Shown here: positions 32,906 to 42,245 of the stretch, in pieces
Layout: the number at the start of each line of letters is the position of its first letter
How positions within the stretch are numbered: position 1 is the first letter of the stretch
Origin: Corydoras sp. C115
Lineage: Eukaryota; Chordata; Actinopteri; Siluriformes; Callichthyidae
Length of the DNA stretch: 64,000 nucleotides
Reading direction: 5' to 3'
Assembly: GCA_019802505.1 (NCBI GenBank)
Contig: JAFMOC010000071.1
Span: forward strand, 682,001-746,000
Translations under genes and position numbers: made by a program
Notes under the pieces: generated by a model
What the model was told of the DNA's origin: nothing
The model's input: only the letters and a program-made list of their open reading frames with translations
The model's database searches: none

Positions 32906-34402
32906 CAAGATTCAAGAAAATTTTATTATCATTAATATCACATGTGGTACATGAGATGTGGTACATGTTGTTCTTAGAAAACGATATACCAAAGAATTAG
33001 AACATACTGTTTTGAAAGTATGTATAGTCTTATTACAGCCACACATCTGTCAGACACTGTCAATTATGTCTTCAGCATACCAAAGGCACAATATGTTATT
33101 CGAGCTCAGATCTTCTGTGTTAATGTGCCAGACTTAAGATTAACTGCCATTTAAAATATATGTTTTATCAACTGAATGTGTTTCAATTCAACTGCTTCTA
33201 CATTTATAGAACTATGCAACTAGCATCCCAGCTAAGCCAAAGTGCTTATGGATTTAAAGACATTTTAGAATGTCCATATTTCCTTAGTCAAAAGTAATTT
33301 ATTTATTTATTTTTTATTTTTTTGTCAATCATTGGTTGAAGGAACAGTTTCTTTCTTATCACTGCCATGTTAGGTTGGTTGGGTATTGTGCATGTGGTTA
33401 GGGGAAGTTGGGTATATGTGTCCTGTCATTAATGTGTGTCTGTGAGTTCTGCCTCCTATAAGCGTAAGTATTTGTGGATTAAATTTCTATTTATTCATAT
33501 ATCTGTTGCTTTTTTTCTATAGTGTCAGTCTAAAATTCATTGTTATTTAGGATTTACTTACATCATTAACACAAAGATCATAACTTTTTCCTCCTTTTTT
33601 AGTCTATTTTAAAAAATTACATTGATACATGATTGCTGGCTATGTCTAAAATGAATTGTTCACGTGATATTTGGTTCAAACTCTATTTTAGCTATCAAAT
33701 TTTTATTTAGAATGTGGGTAAAACAGGACTACCCAGAGTAAACCCATTCAAGAACAATGAGAACATCCAGACACAAAAACAACTTTCCTTCACCTCAACC
33801 ATGATTTGAACCTAAAAAGCTGTAAAGTGGAAGCACACACCTCTGCTTTTAGCGTTGGTTTGTGCAAGTTAATATACCATAAGGACTTCATGGCAGATCC
33901 GAGGGCAGTATCAGTGATAAGACAAAAAATCACAGGAACCAAATGACATTATTAAAATATTCATGATAAAGGCAAAATACTTTTAAGAACCAGGGCTAAT
34001 CAAAACATGCCCCTACAGTTGAATCTGCACACAATAGAGAGGAGCACATTGGTTCTGCAATCCTAATGACTTAAATGGCCTAATGACTCACTCTAAACAT
34101 AGATAACATTGTGGGGTTGCTGTTTTCCATCAGCGTGTTTAAAAAACTAACTCAAGTATAACACACAACATCACAAATTAAGTATGAAGTTCAAGAAATT
34201 CAATACCACCCCACCCTCCTTCACACAAATACACATACCTGACTGGTATTAAAATGTGTTAAAATAAAAAACAACTTCGTTTTTTATTTTTTTTTATTTT
34301 AACTAAACAAAATTAATAAGAATCAATAAACTTCCTGCATAAACATGATGTGTTGGATATAAGCTGTGTGTATTAACAAGGTGGAACAAACCATTACATC
34401 AC

Positions 34403-34441
<39 letters not shown>

Positions 34442-35098
34442 GTATAAGAAGAAAAATGGCTGTATGCTTACTAAGATGACAATGACAAAGGAGAACATTT
34501 TACATGCTCTTAAACCACACACGCAGCAAACGCACACCCTCTTCTCATTCTCAACATACACGGCGCAAAGCTGATTAGCTCAGACAGAGAAGTGGTTTAT
34601 CTCGCACAAGTGCTCTCACAGCCAGGGCTTCATGCACAATGAAGTGCACAGATTTGTTTTCCTAAAGCTCTTCTGCAGCACAGGAAAGCATACTCATACT
34701 CAAAAGAACATGGGTCCAGCCTCTGCAATCAATCACCCCCCCACCACCACCACCAACATCACCACACACACTAAGACTTTAAAACACCATCAGTACTGAG
34801 GATCTATACACATAAAACTCTAATAAATCACATAATTTCACAACTTAATAACTGTTTAATATTAAACTTAGTAGCATGAGACTATAATTAAATTTTTTTA
34901 TATGTTTTGTAACAGTTCAGTGGTTTTCAGCACCCTAAATTGCTACATCAGATGAGCTCAGGAAATTTGCAACATGCATTAAGAATGAATACAAATTACT
35001 GAATACTTGTGTGAAAGTCAAGTAAATGTGTTTAGAAGTTTTGGTATTTATAATGCATTATAAACACATAAATGAAACTTTTTAAAGTATTCTGTAAC
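32906..35098. other. Intergenic DNA
   Basis: A probable retroposon scrap (AGATTCAAGATTCAAGAAAA) is at 32900-32995, a decayed minus SINE at about 33712-33845, and (CA)n at 34410-34438. The stretch 34500-34740 is richer in GC, without coding resemblance. The last 80 bp (TTTATAATGCATTATAAACA) belong to the MITE that continues at 40354. Confidence 0.45.
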
Positions 35099-35569
35099 TG
35101 TCAGCACTTCCTCTCTTCCCTCCTCTCTCCCGCCTGAGGGCGCTCGGCCCTCTTCACCGGAATTCTAGCACAGCTGTGGCGGGTTTCAGGTCATTAGCGA
35201 CCCTATATAGTCGCCGTGGCACTTTGCCACGGTGTGTTGGTTTATTGTGTGTACGGCGAGTTATTGTCTGTTTCCTCTGTTTTAGCGCTGAGGTCCTCCT
35301 GCCTTCGCTTTGTCCGCATCTGGAGCCCGGACGGTATCGTCTCGGACGAGCCTGAACGTTTTTGCGACATCTTTGTTTGGTTTTCGGCAGCCTCGTTTTG
35401 TGGCTGCGTTTTTGGTTTCTCTTTCTCTACAGCTCTCAGTTTTGTTTTGTGCAGCACCGCATTGCGGCTTCGTTTTATGTTTTACAGTGTATGCTGTAAT
35501 AAAACTGTCGCTGGACCTTTTGCACGCTAAACTCGTCTGTGGACTTCTTTGTTGGGTCGATCTCTGACA
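35099..35569 (+). repeat. 5' LTR
   Basis: Contains TATA box CTATATA (35203-35209), an 8-bp perfect hairpin CCGTGGCA-CTT-TGCCACGG (35214-35232), the predicted RNA start at about 35233 and AATAAA at 35498-35503. It ends TCTCTGACA. Confidence 0.95.
35203..35243 (+). promoter_or_regulatory. Predicted LTR promoter and RNA 5' end
   Basis: The TATA box is followed about 30 nt later by GTGTTGGTTT (35234-35243). That is the exact complement of the primer site at 35571-35580, supporting transcription start near 35233. Confidence 0.65.
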
Positions 35570-35570
35570 G

Positions 35571-35580
35571 AAACCAACAC
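35571..35580 (+). promoter_or_regulatory. Candidate self-priming primer-binding site
   Basis: AAACCAACAC starts one base after the LTR. It does not begin TGG as a tRNA primer site would, and pairs with the predicted first bases of the element RNA. Confidence 0.65.
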
Positions 35581-35592
35581 CAAACAAACAAG

Positions 35593-37149
35593 ATGGATCC
35601 GAACTCGACTTCGCCCGGACTCGACTCGGCTTCAGCGCTCCGCGACGCTGTGGGTGCTGTGGCGGACCGACAAGATCGTTTAGAGCAAGCCAGATCCCGT
35701 GCAAGCCAGCGAGGCTCTGAGCGGCTAACCACACACGCAGAGTTTGATGATGGGCATAGTGCGGAAACTTCACCGCTGCCTGTCGCGGAGCCAGAACGCT
35801 TCTCCGGCGACTCAGAGGTGTGTGAGACCTTTCTACTACAGGTATCTCTCTATCTGGCTAATCGCCCGCCCGCCACAGAGGAGCAGAAGATCTCCTTCGT
35901 GCTATCACGCCTGTGCGGGCGTGCTGGTAGCTGGGGCACGGCGCTGTGGAACTCGCAAGCCGCGGTGGCGCGCGACTTCGACCTCTTTATGGAATTATTT
36001 AAAAATACTTTCCTTCATCCGCGCCAGGGGCGTCCAGCAGGGGACCTCTTGCTGGAGTTACAGCAGGGGACGCGCTCTGCAACAGACTACGTGCTGGAGT
36101 TTCGCACGCTCGCGGCGCACGCAAACTGGAACGATGAGGCGCTTCAGACTGTGTTCCGTGCAGGGTTGCGAACCGAAATCAAGGCCGAATTGGCGTGTCA
36201 AGATGCTCACATGTCACTGGCCGACCTAATTGACGCAGCCATCCGCTATGACCAACTGCTCAGCGCACGCAGGAGGGAGCGCAACCGCGCTTCGGTTTTC
36301 CCGTCCTCGTCATCCACTACGGAGGTTCCCATGCAGGTGGAGGCAATTCGTTTATCCCCAAGCGAGCGCACTCAGCGCCGAAGGGCGGGACTGTGCCTGT
36401 ATTGCGGAGGGGACGATCATCTGTTGGCTGCCTGCCCCACTCGTCCGGAGAACCGTGGAGGGGCTAGAAGCCCCAGCGGAAGCAAGACTTCGACCCCGGG
36501 TCCTCTCGCGGTAAGCACTGTAGTTATGACTAGAAGTAAGCCTTGTGTTTTATCTGTCACATTATCGTTTCCGGGGTTTTGTCAACAAACTGTGGCACTA
36601 GTTGACTCAGGCTCCGAAGGAAATTTTTTGGACTATCAAGCGGCGCATCGATGGGGCGTGCCTACCACCGAACTCCAAGCCAAGGTCCGCGTCTGTTCCG
36701 CTGACGGGCGCCCCCTTCATCCGGGTTGTATCACCCTCGCCACGAAACCATTAACTATGCTTTTTAGTGCCACTCATGTGGAGAAATTAACGTTTTTTCT
36801 CATTTCCTCCCCTGCATATCCTGTTATTCTAGGGTTACCTTGGCTGCTGCGGCATGATCCTGTTATCTCGTGGTCCGACCAGGAGATCATGCGTTGGTCT
36901 CCGTTTTGCAAGACGCACTGCTTCAGGTACCCCAGACGGCAACTTCAAAGCCCTTCAGTGACCGTTACCCCTCTGCCTGAGGGGGTCCCTAGTGAGTACC
37001 AGGATGTAGCCCAGGTGTTCGGTTCAGCCTCACACACCCCTTTACCACCGCATCGTGAGTATGATTGTGCGATCGACCTAGTAATAGATGCCAAACTTCC
37101 TCGAGTCACCCCGTATCCGCTGTCTGTAGCCGAGACTAGGGTTATGTGA
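35593..37149 (+). CDS. Gag and protease of the chromovirus
   Basis: 518 codons from ATG 35593, the first ATG after the primer site; an upstream in-frame start at 35539 lies in the LTR and is unlikely to be used. Residues 60-230 form the gag capsid region (PERFSGDSEVCETFLLQVSL, FELFKNTF-like core). A CCHC zinc knuckle, C-x2-C-x4-H-x4-C (CLYCGGDDHLLAAC), begins at residue 268 and binds nucleic acid. The aspartic protease motif VALVDSGSEGNF puts the catalytic Asp at residue 338. Gag would form the cytoplasmic particle and the protease would cut the polyprotein. The frame ends at TGA 37147-37149, just before the RT domain, and the RT is in the same frame. So either this is a nonsense mutation in a single gag-pol frame, as in Tf1, or the stop is read through. 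Confidence 0.92.
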   Translation: MDPNSTSPGLDSASALRDAVGAVADRQDRLEQARSRASQRGSERLTTHAEFDDGHSAETSPLPVAEPERFSGDSEVCETFLLQVSLYLANRPPATEEQKISFVLSRLCGRAGSWGTALWNSQAAVARDFDLFMELFKNTFLHPRQGRPAGDLLLELQQGTRSATDYVLEFRTLAAHANWNDEALQTVFRAGLRTEIKAELACQDAHMSLADLIDAAIRYDQLLSARRRERNRASVFPSSSSTTEVPMQVEAIRLSPSERTQRRRAGLCLYCGGDDHLLAACPTRPENRGGARSPSGSKTSTPGPLAVSTVVMTRSKPCVLSVTLSFPGFCQQTVALVDSGSEGNFLDYQAAHRWGVPTTELQAKVRVCSADGRPLHPGCITLATKPLTMLFSATHVEKLTFFLISSPAYPVILGLPWLLRHDPVISWSDQEIMRWSPFCKTHCFRYPRRQLQSPSVTVTPLPEGVPSEYQDVAQVFGSASHTPLPPHREYDCAIDLVIDAKLPRVTPYPLSVAETRVM

Positions 37150-38991
37150 GAGTACATTGAGGACGCGCTCCGCAGGGGTATTATTCGACCCTCCAAGTCA
37201 CCTGTGTCGTCAGGTTTCTTTTTTGTCCCTAAGAAGGACTCCACCCTCCGACCGTGCATTGATTACCGCGCCCTCAACACAGTTACCCGAAAGCGCGCAT
37301 ACCCTCTCCCATTAGTTCCGTCGGTACTAGAACGGCTCAAGGACGCCCGGGTATTTACCAAACTGGACCTCCGGTGTGCGTATAATCTCATCCGTATTAA
37401 GAAGGGGGACGAGTGGAAAACCGCGTTTGTTACCACCACAGGGCACTATGAGTACCTAGTTATGCCGTTTGGGCTTGCTAACGCCCCCGGAGTATTCCAA
37501 GCGTTCATCAATGATGTGCTGCGAGAGTATCTCGACCACTTTGTCATAGTTTACATTGATGACATTCTCATTTACTCGCCCAACCTCCCGTCTCACGTCA
37601 CCCATGTTCAAACCGTACTGCAGCGTCTCCTGCAGCACCAACTTTTCGTTAAGGCAGAGAAGTGTCTGTTCCACCAACCCTCAGTAGGGTTCCTCGGCTA
37701 CCAGTTATCAGCCCAAGGAATTCAAATGGATCCCGGCAAGGTAAGCGCCGTTCTCGAATGGCCTCAGCCCACCTCAATCCGGGAGTTGCAGCAATTTCTG
37801 GGCTTCGCAAATTTCTATCGGAGGTTCATTCGAGCATTCAGCACCATTGCACTTCCCCTTTCAAATTTGCTTAAGGGCAAGCCCCGAGTGCTTAGCTGGT
37901 CCTCGGAGGCCCAAAGGGCTTTCACAAGTCTCAAGCAAAGGTTCGCGTCTGCCCCGCTTCTGATTCATCCCGATCCGAACCAGCAATTTGTCGTCGAGGT
38001 GGATGCCTCGTCCACCGGGGTCGGTGCCGTGTTGTCCCAGCGGCTCAAGGGCACTGCTCTTCACCCCATTGCGTTTTTGTCTCGCAAACTTTCGGCTGCC
38101 GAGCGTAACTATAGTATTGGGGATCGCGAGCTCCTTGCCATCAAGATCGCCCTCGAAGAGTGGCGACACTGGCTCATGGGGACATCTCAACCCTTCTTGG
38201 TCCTTACAGACCACAAGAATTTGGAGTACCTCAGGGGGGCCAAGCGCTTAAATGCCAGGCAGTCACGGTGGTCCCTCTTTTTCAATAATTTCAATTTCTC
38301 CATCGCATATCGTTCAGGTACTTGCAATGGACGGGCCGACGCGTTATCTCGGATCCATGCGGACCTCGACCCGGACCCCGACTTAGGGTCTCCCATACTG
38401 CCCGCTCACTGTTTCCTGCGCTCCATCTGCTGGGAGGTTGACGCTCAAATCCGAGAAGCACTACAAGCACAGCCTGCACCCGCCGACTGTCCGGCTCATC
38501 TCTCTTACGTTCCTCGGGCGTTTCGTAATCAGTTACTAACGTGGGCCCATACCTCGCTGTGCTCTGGTCACCCAGGAGTGGCACGGACGTGTCTGCTTTT
38601 GGAACGCAAATACTGGTGGGAATCCTTACGTGCGGATGTTCAACATTTCGTACAATCCTGCTCGGTCTGCGCAGCCTGCAAGACTCCCAAAAGCCTCCCA
38701 GCCAGTAAGCTCTTCCCATTGCCCATTCCTCAGTGCCCGTGGTCACACATTGCGCTGGACTTTGTGTCTGACCTGCCCGAGTCTGCAGGATACACCACTA
38801 TTGTGTCTATTGTAGACCGGTTTTCTCGGGCAGTTAGTTTTTTACCAGTCCCGCGTTGCCGTCTGCCTTTCAGACCGCAGAATTACTCTTTCGCCACCTG
38901 TTCCCCATATTTGGAATTCCAGAAGTCATACTTTCCGACCGAGGTCCGCAATTTACCTCCGCGGTATGGCGAGCGTTTTTTGAGAAATTAG
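37150..38991 (+). CDS. RT, RNase H and integrase N-terminal half
   Basis: Open in the same frame as gag-protease directly after the TGA. From residue 1 the RT begins (IIRPSKSPVSSGFFFVPKKD, RPCIDYRALN). The catalytic YIDD motif has its Tyr at residue 135, and LGYQLSAQGI follows. RNase H starts near residue 280 (VEVDASSTGVGAVLSQ, Asp 285) and includes FLVLTDHKNLEYL. The integrase zinc domain is seen as SGHPGVARTC with CSVCAAC, and the first catalytic Asp is residue 537 (ALDFVSDLP). The frame is lost near 38850-38860 and continues as nonsense to 38991. No own start codon is expected; it would be made as part of the polyprotein. It carries out reverse transcription and starts the integrase fold but cannot make complete integrase. 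Confidence 0.92.
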   Translation, partial: EYIEDALRRGIIRPSKSPVSSGFFFVPKKDSTLRPCIDYRALNTVTRKRAYPLPLVPSVLERLKDARVFTKLDLRCAYNLIRIKKGDEWKTAFVTTTGHYEYLVMPFGLANAPGVFQAFINDVLREYLDHFVIVYIDDILIYSPNLPSHVTHVQTVLQRLLQHQLFVKAEKCLFHQPSVGFLGYQLSAQGIQMDPGKVSAVLEWPQPTSIRELQQFLGFANFYRRFIRAFSTIALPLSNLLKGKPRVLSWSSEAQRAFTSLKQRFASAPLLIHPDPNQQFVVEVDASSTGVGAVLSQRLKGTALHPIAFLSRKLSAAERNYSIGDRELLAIKIALEEWRHWLMGTSQPFLVLTDHKNLEYLRGAKRLNARQSRWSLFFNNFNFSIAYRSGTCNGRADALSRIHADLDPDPDLGSPILPAHCFLRSICWEVDAQIREALQAQPAPADCPAHLSYVPRAFRNQLLTWAHTSLCSGHPGVARTCLLLERKYWWESLRADVQHFVQSCSVCAACKTPKSLPASKLFPLPIPQCPWSHIALDFVSDLPESAGYTTIVSIVDRFSRAVSFLPVPRCRLPFRPQNYSFATCSPYLEFQKSYFPTEVRNLPPRYGERFLRN

Positions 38992-40139
38992 GAACCAGCG
39001 TTAGTCTAACCTCCGGTCATCACCCAGAGAGTAATGGTCAATGCGAGCGCTCCAACCAAGAGCTGTGCAAGTTCTTACGCATCTTCGCGGTCAGCAACCC
39101 TGCCGACTGGGCACGGTTCTTGCCTTGGGCCGAAATCGCACAAAACTCTCTTCGGCACTCGGCCACCGGCGTAACCCCCTACCAGTGCGTTTTAGGATTC
39201 CAGCCCCCATTTGTAGTTTGGGATTCCAAGCCTTCTCTGGCTCCTGCAGTGGACAATTGGTTTAACCGCAGTGAGGAAGTATGGGAGCAAGTGCACCAAC
39301 GCATCAGCCAGGTCGTGCGCCGTAACAAGGCTTTTGCTGATCGACGCAGACAAACTGCTCCGCGTTATGCTCCTGGAAGCAAGGTTTGGGTCAGCTCTCG
39401 GGATTTTCGCTGCCGTGGAGGAGCGCGGAAGCTCCTTCCACGTTTTTTGGGCCCCTTTCGTATTCTAAAACAAATTAACCCAGTGGCTTACAAGGTAGAC
39501 CTGCCTCGCCAATGGCGCACCCACCCCGTGTTCCATACCTCACGTTTAAAACCTTTTGTAGCAGGACCTTTGGACCAGGAGTGGGCGCAGGCCTCAGAAA
39601 GACAGGGCATCTCTAACAACCCTAGTATCTATTCGGTGTCCTCACTACTTGATTCTCGACGCAAAGGTTCCACTATTCAATACCTGGTGGATTGGGAAGG
39701 GTTCGGTCCGGAGGAGCGCAGCTGGGTGCCTGCGGCAGATATATTAGACCCCGCACTCATTGCTCAGTTTCATAGACAGCATCCTGACAAGGTCGCACCA
39801 CGGGGTAGGGGTCGTCCGCGTCGCCAAGGTAAGTCCACCCTTTCAGCCTCGCACCCTCCCCTTGTGGGGGGGGGGGGGGTACTGTCAGCACTTCCTCTCT
39901 TCCCTCCTCTCTCCCGCCTGAGGGCGCTCGGCCCTCTTCACCGGAATTCTAGCACAGCTGTGGCGGGTTTCAGGTCATTAGCGACCCTATATAGTCGCCG
40001 TGGCACTTTGCCACGGTGTGTTGGTTTATTGTGTGTACGGCGAGTTATTGTCTGTTTCCTCTGTTTTAGCGCTGAGGTCCTCCTGCCTTCGCTTTGTCCG
40101 CATCTGGAGCCCGGACGGTATCGTCTCGGACGAGCCTGA
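38856..40139 (+). pseudogene. Integrase C-terminal part with chromodomain, frame-shifted
   Basis: Continues the integrase in a different frame after a one-base-type shift at about 38855. Counting from 38856, the second catalytic Asp is residue 28 (LSDRGPQFTS) and the catalytic Glu residue 64 (GQCERSNQE), an exact D-35-E spacing. A GPY/F-like module follows (LPRFLGPFRILKQI). Residues 255-310 are a chromodomain (YLVDWEGFGPEERSWVPAAD), which in chromoviruses directs integration to particular chromatin. A basic tail RGRGRPRRQ follows. The frame has no stop before the 3' LTR and runs 257 bp into it, ending at 40139. The one-base defect splits the catalytic triad between two frames. Confidence 0.9.
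39865..39882 (+). promoter_or_regulatory. Polypurine tract, G14
   Basis: Fourteen G residues (39866-39879) lie three bases before the 3' LTR, in the place of the plus-strand primer. Confidence 0.85.
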
Positions 40140-40353
40140 ACGTTTTTGCGACATCTTTGTTTGGTTTTCGGCAGCCTCGTTTTGCGGCTGCGTTTTTGGT
40201 TTCTCTTTCTCTACAGCTCTCAGTTTTGTTTTGTGCAGCACCGCATTGCGGCTTCGTTTTATGTTTTACAGTGTATGCTGTAATAAAACTGTCGCTGGAC
40301 CTTTTGCACGCTAAACTCGTCTGTGGACTTCTTTGTTGGGTCGATCTCTGACA
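39883..40353 (+). repeat. 3' LTR
   Basis: 471 bp, differing from the 5' LTR by one base by eye. AATAAA at 40282-40287; TATA at 39987. Confidence 0.95.
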
Positions 40354-40917
40354 GTAACACTTTACCTAAATCCTTAATTCACAATGCATTAAAACATTTA
40401 TAAAGCTTTATAAAGCTTTGTAAAGCTTCATAATGCTTTATAACATTTGTAATGAGCCTTTGTTATTGTACATGAACGTTTATAATCATAGTTATAAATT
40501 CATTCATTCATTCATTATCTCCCGCTTTATCCTCTATTAGGGTCGCGGTGGGGTTCCCCATGCCCATCCAGGGGAGAACGTCTCGGGCGCTGGGCAGATA
40601 CACCCAGGACAGGGCGCCAATCGATCGCTGGGTACACACTCACACACTCAAACACACTCTATATGGGTCAATTTAGAGAACTCAATTAACTTGATCCATG
40701 TTTTTTGGACTGTGGGAGGAAACCGGAGAACCCGGAGGAAACCCACACGGACACGGGGAGAACATGGAAACTCCACCCAGATGGGGATTCGAACCAGGAA
40801 TCCCTAGCGCTGAGAGGCGAACGTGCTAACCACTAAGCCACCGTGCCGCCTAGTTATAAATTATTATAAAAATTTTACATAAGGCTTTATAACACAATGT
40901 GACATTAAACATTCTAA
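40354..40917. mobile_element. MITE-like AT-rich repeat, hit by chromovirus and SINE
   Basis: Sequence with TAACACTTTACCTAAATCC and repeated TTTATAAAGCTTTATAAAG motifs. Its other side lies before 35094, so the chromovirus split it. A SINE interrupts it at 40501-40850. Related stretches occur at 16100, 22850, 24300 and 45060. Confidence 0.55.
40501..40850 (-). mobile_element. Full-length SINE with 12-bp TSD
   Basis: Minus strand, intact head (GGCGGCACGGTGGCTTAGTG as complement) and (AATG)n tail. The duplication TAGTTATAAATT is at 40489-40500 and 40851-40862. Confidence 0.95.
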
Positions 40918-41735
40918 TATGAACTTATTTAAACTTTGATTCTTTGGATGTTTACACATTCTTACTTAAAACAAGATGATTACACTTTACCTAAAGAGCA
41001 TTTATAAGCTTTTATAAGCCATTAGGTACTACTATGTATGCAGTCTCTTTCAAAGAGCTAGTTATGACAACACTTTATGTGTGTAAAGAGAGCTTATAAA
41101 CTTTTATAAACAGTTATAAGCATTTATAAACTCATGTTAAGGAAAAGCAATCATTAAACACAAATGTTATAAGGCTTTATGTTGCTGGTTGCTATAATAA
41201 GTTAATGAACAGTTAATAACATAACTTATAATGCATTATGCCACTTTGTGTTATGAAGCCTTATGGCATGTTCATGTAACACTTAACAAAGGCTCATGAC
41301 AAGTAACCATTACCTATTTGAAGGAGACTGCATATCATATCCACAACCTCCAATGGTCGCCGGCCAGTACGTCAGCCCCCTATTGGACCCTGTTGTCATT
41401 AGTGAAGATTTGGTGCAGCTGTGTTTCATCATGTGACCTACCCTTACTTGTTTAAAGCCCTTCCTTTACTATGTTTAGTGGTGGAACATTGTTTTGTGTT
41501 ATGGTCATGTCTGCATTAACCACATATCTTGAACCATCTACAGTTTTGGACTCTGTCCTTTTGAGCCGTGGCATCGCCTGATCGTAACAATGCATACATA
41601 GTAGTAAATAATGACTTTACACTTATAGCTTATAAATAGTCTTTACAGACTTTATGTAAAGTGTAATCATCTTTTTTGAAGTAGGAATGTCTAATCATGA
41701 AAATTTTAAATAATTTCAAGTTCTATGATTTGAGT
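40918..41735. mobile_element. Fold-back DNA element with long inverted ends
   Basis: GATGATTACACTTTACCTAAAG at 40975-40996 pairs with 41650-41671 with one mismatch. The similarity continues outward (CATTCTTACTT / AAGTAGGAATG) and inward through TACTACTATGTATGCAGTCT, giving arms of roughly 100 bp or more. There is no coding sequence. The right arm is split by a 256-bp insertion. Confidence 0.75.
41335..41590. mobile_element. 256-bp insertion with TGCATA duplication (LTR-like)
   Basis: It interrupts the right arm of the fold-back element: TGCATA occurs at 41329-41334 and 41591-41596, and the uninterrupted arm has it once. It is GC-richer than its surroundings, contains TTTAAAG near 41450 and ends CGTAACA, like the LTRs in this window. 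The exact type is uncertain. Confidence 0.6.
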
Positions 41736-42049
41736 CAATGTCTGGGATTTCTTTATGATTAAAGAGCAGAAATCAAGACTTCAACATTTTGTGTGCCGTA
41801 AGACACCCATGTGATAATTATTTTTTTAAATCTCATGATCTGTAATATAACCAAAAGTGTAACGTGTATTGCATGGTGGTAAATTTGGTCACGACTGGAC
41901 CCAACCACATGAAATAATAGTATAATTATTCTTTATTAAAACAATTTATTTAATTTAAGTTTAGGTTAATACAATAAATATGTTTTTACAATAGTACATT
42001 GACTCAAAGGAGCTTTTATAAGTCTGAAACCTCAAAGAACAAGCTGAAG

Positions 42050-42245
42050 TGACTATGGGACTAATTCTCCCTCTGTATCGTTCACCTCTGCTAAATAGTG
42101 GAACGATCTTCTGATCCTCTGTCAGTTATTTAGCATCTTAAAAGACAAACTCAAAACTCATCTCTTCCACGAACACTCTATTTAAAAACTTCTGACTTTT
42201 GTTGTTCTCTCATTTTTAAGTGGCTTTGCATAAATGCATTATATG
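42050..42245 (+). mobile_element. L2-group LINE 3' tail
   Basis: CTGCTAAATAGTGGAACGAT and CTCATTTTTAAGTGGCTTTG parallel the 9410-9775 tail. Only the end remains. Confidence 0.6.

Larger units (their letters stand above)
35099..40353 (+). mobile_element. Chromodomain Ty3/Gypsy retrotransposon (chromovirus)
   Basis: A 5,255-bp element with two 471-bp LTRs (35099-35569 and 39883-40353), TG...CA ends and the perfect 5-bp target duplication GTAAC (35094-35098 and 40354-40358). The order is LTR, primer site, gag, protease, RT, RNase H, integrase, chromodomain, polypurine tract, LTR. It resembles the fish sushi/Tf1-like chromoviruses. By eye the LTRs differ at one position (T near 35397, C in the 3' copy), so the insertion is young. 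Even so, the coding region carries one in-frame stop and one frame shift. It interrupts an AT-rich MITE. Confidence 0.95.

Noticed and set aside
35216..35530. 104-residue frame repeated identically at 40000-40314
   Set aside because: It lies inside the LTR; the repetition is due to the two LTR copies, not to a duplicated gene.
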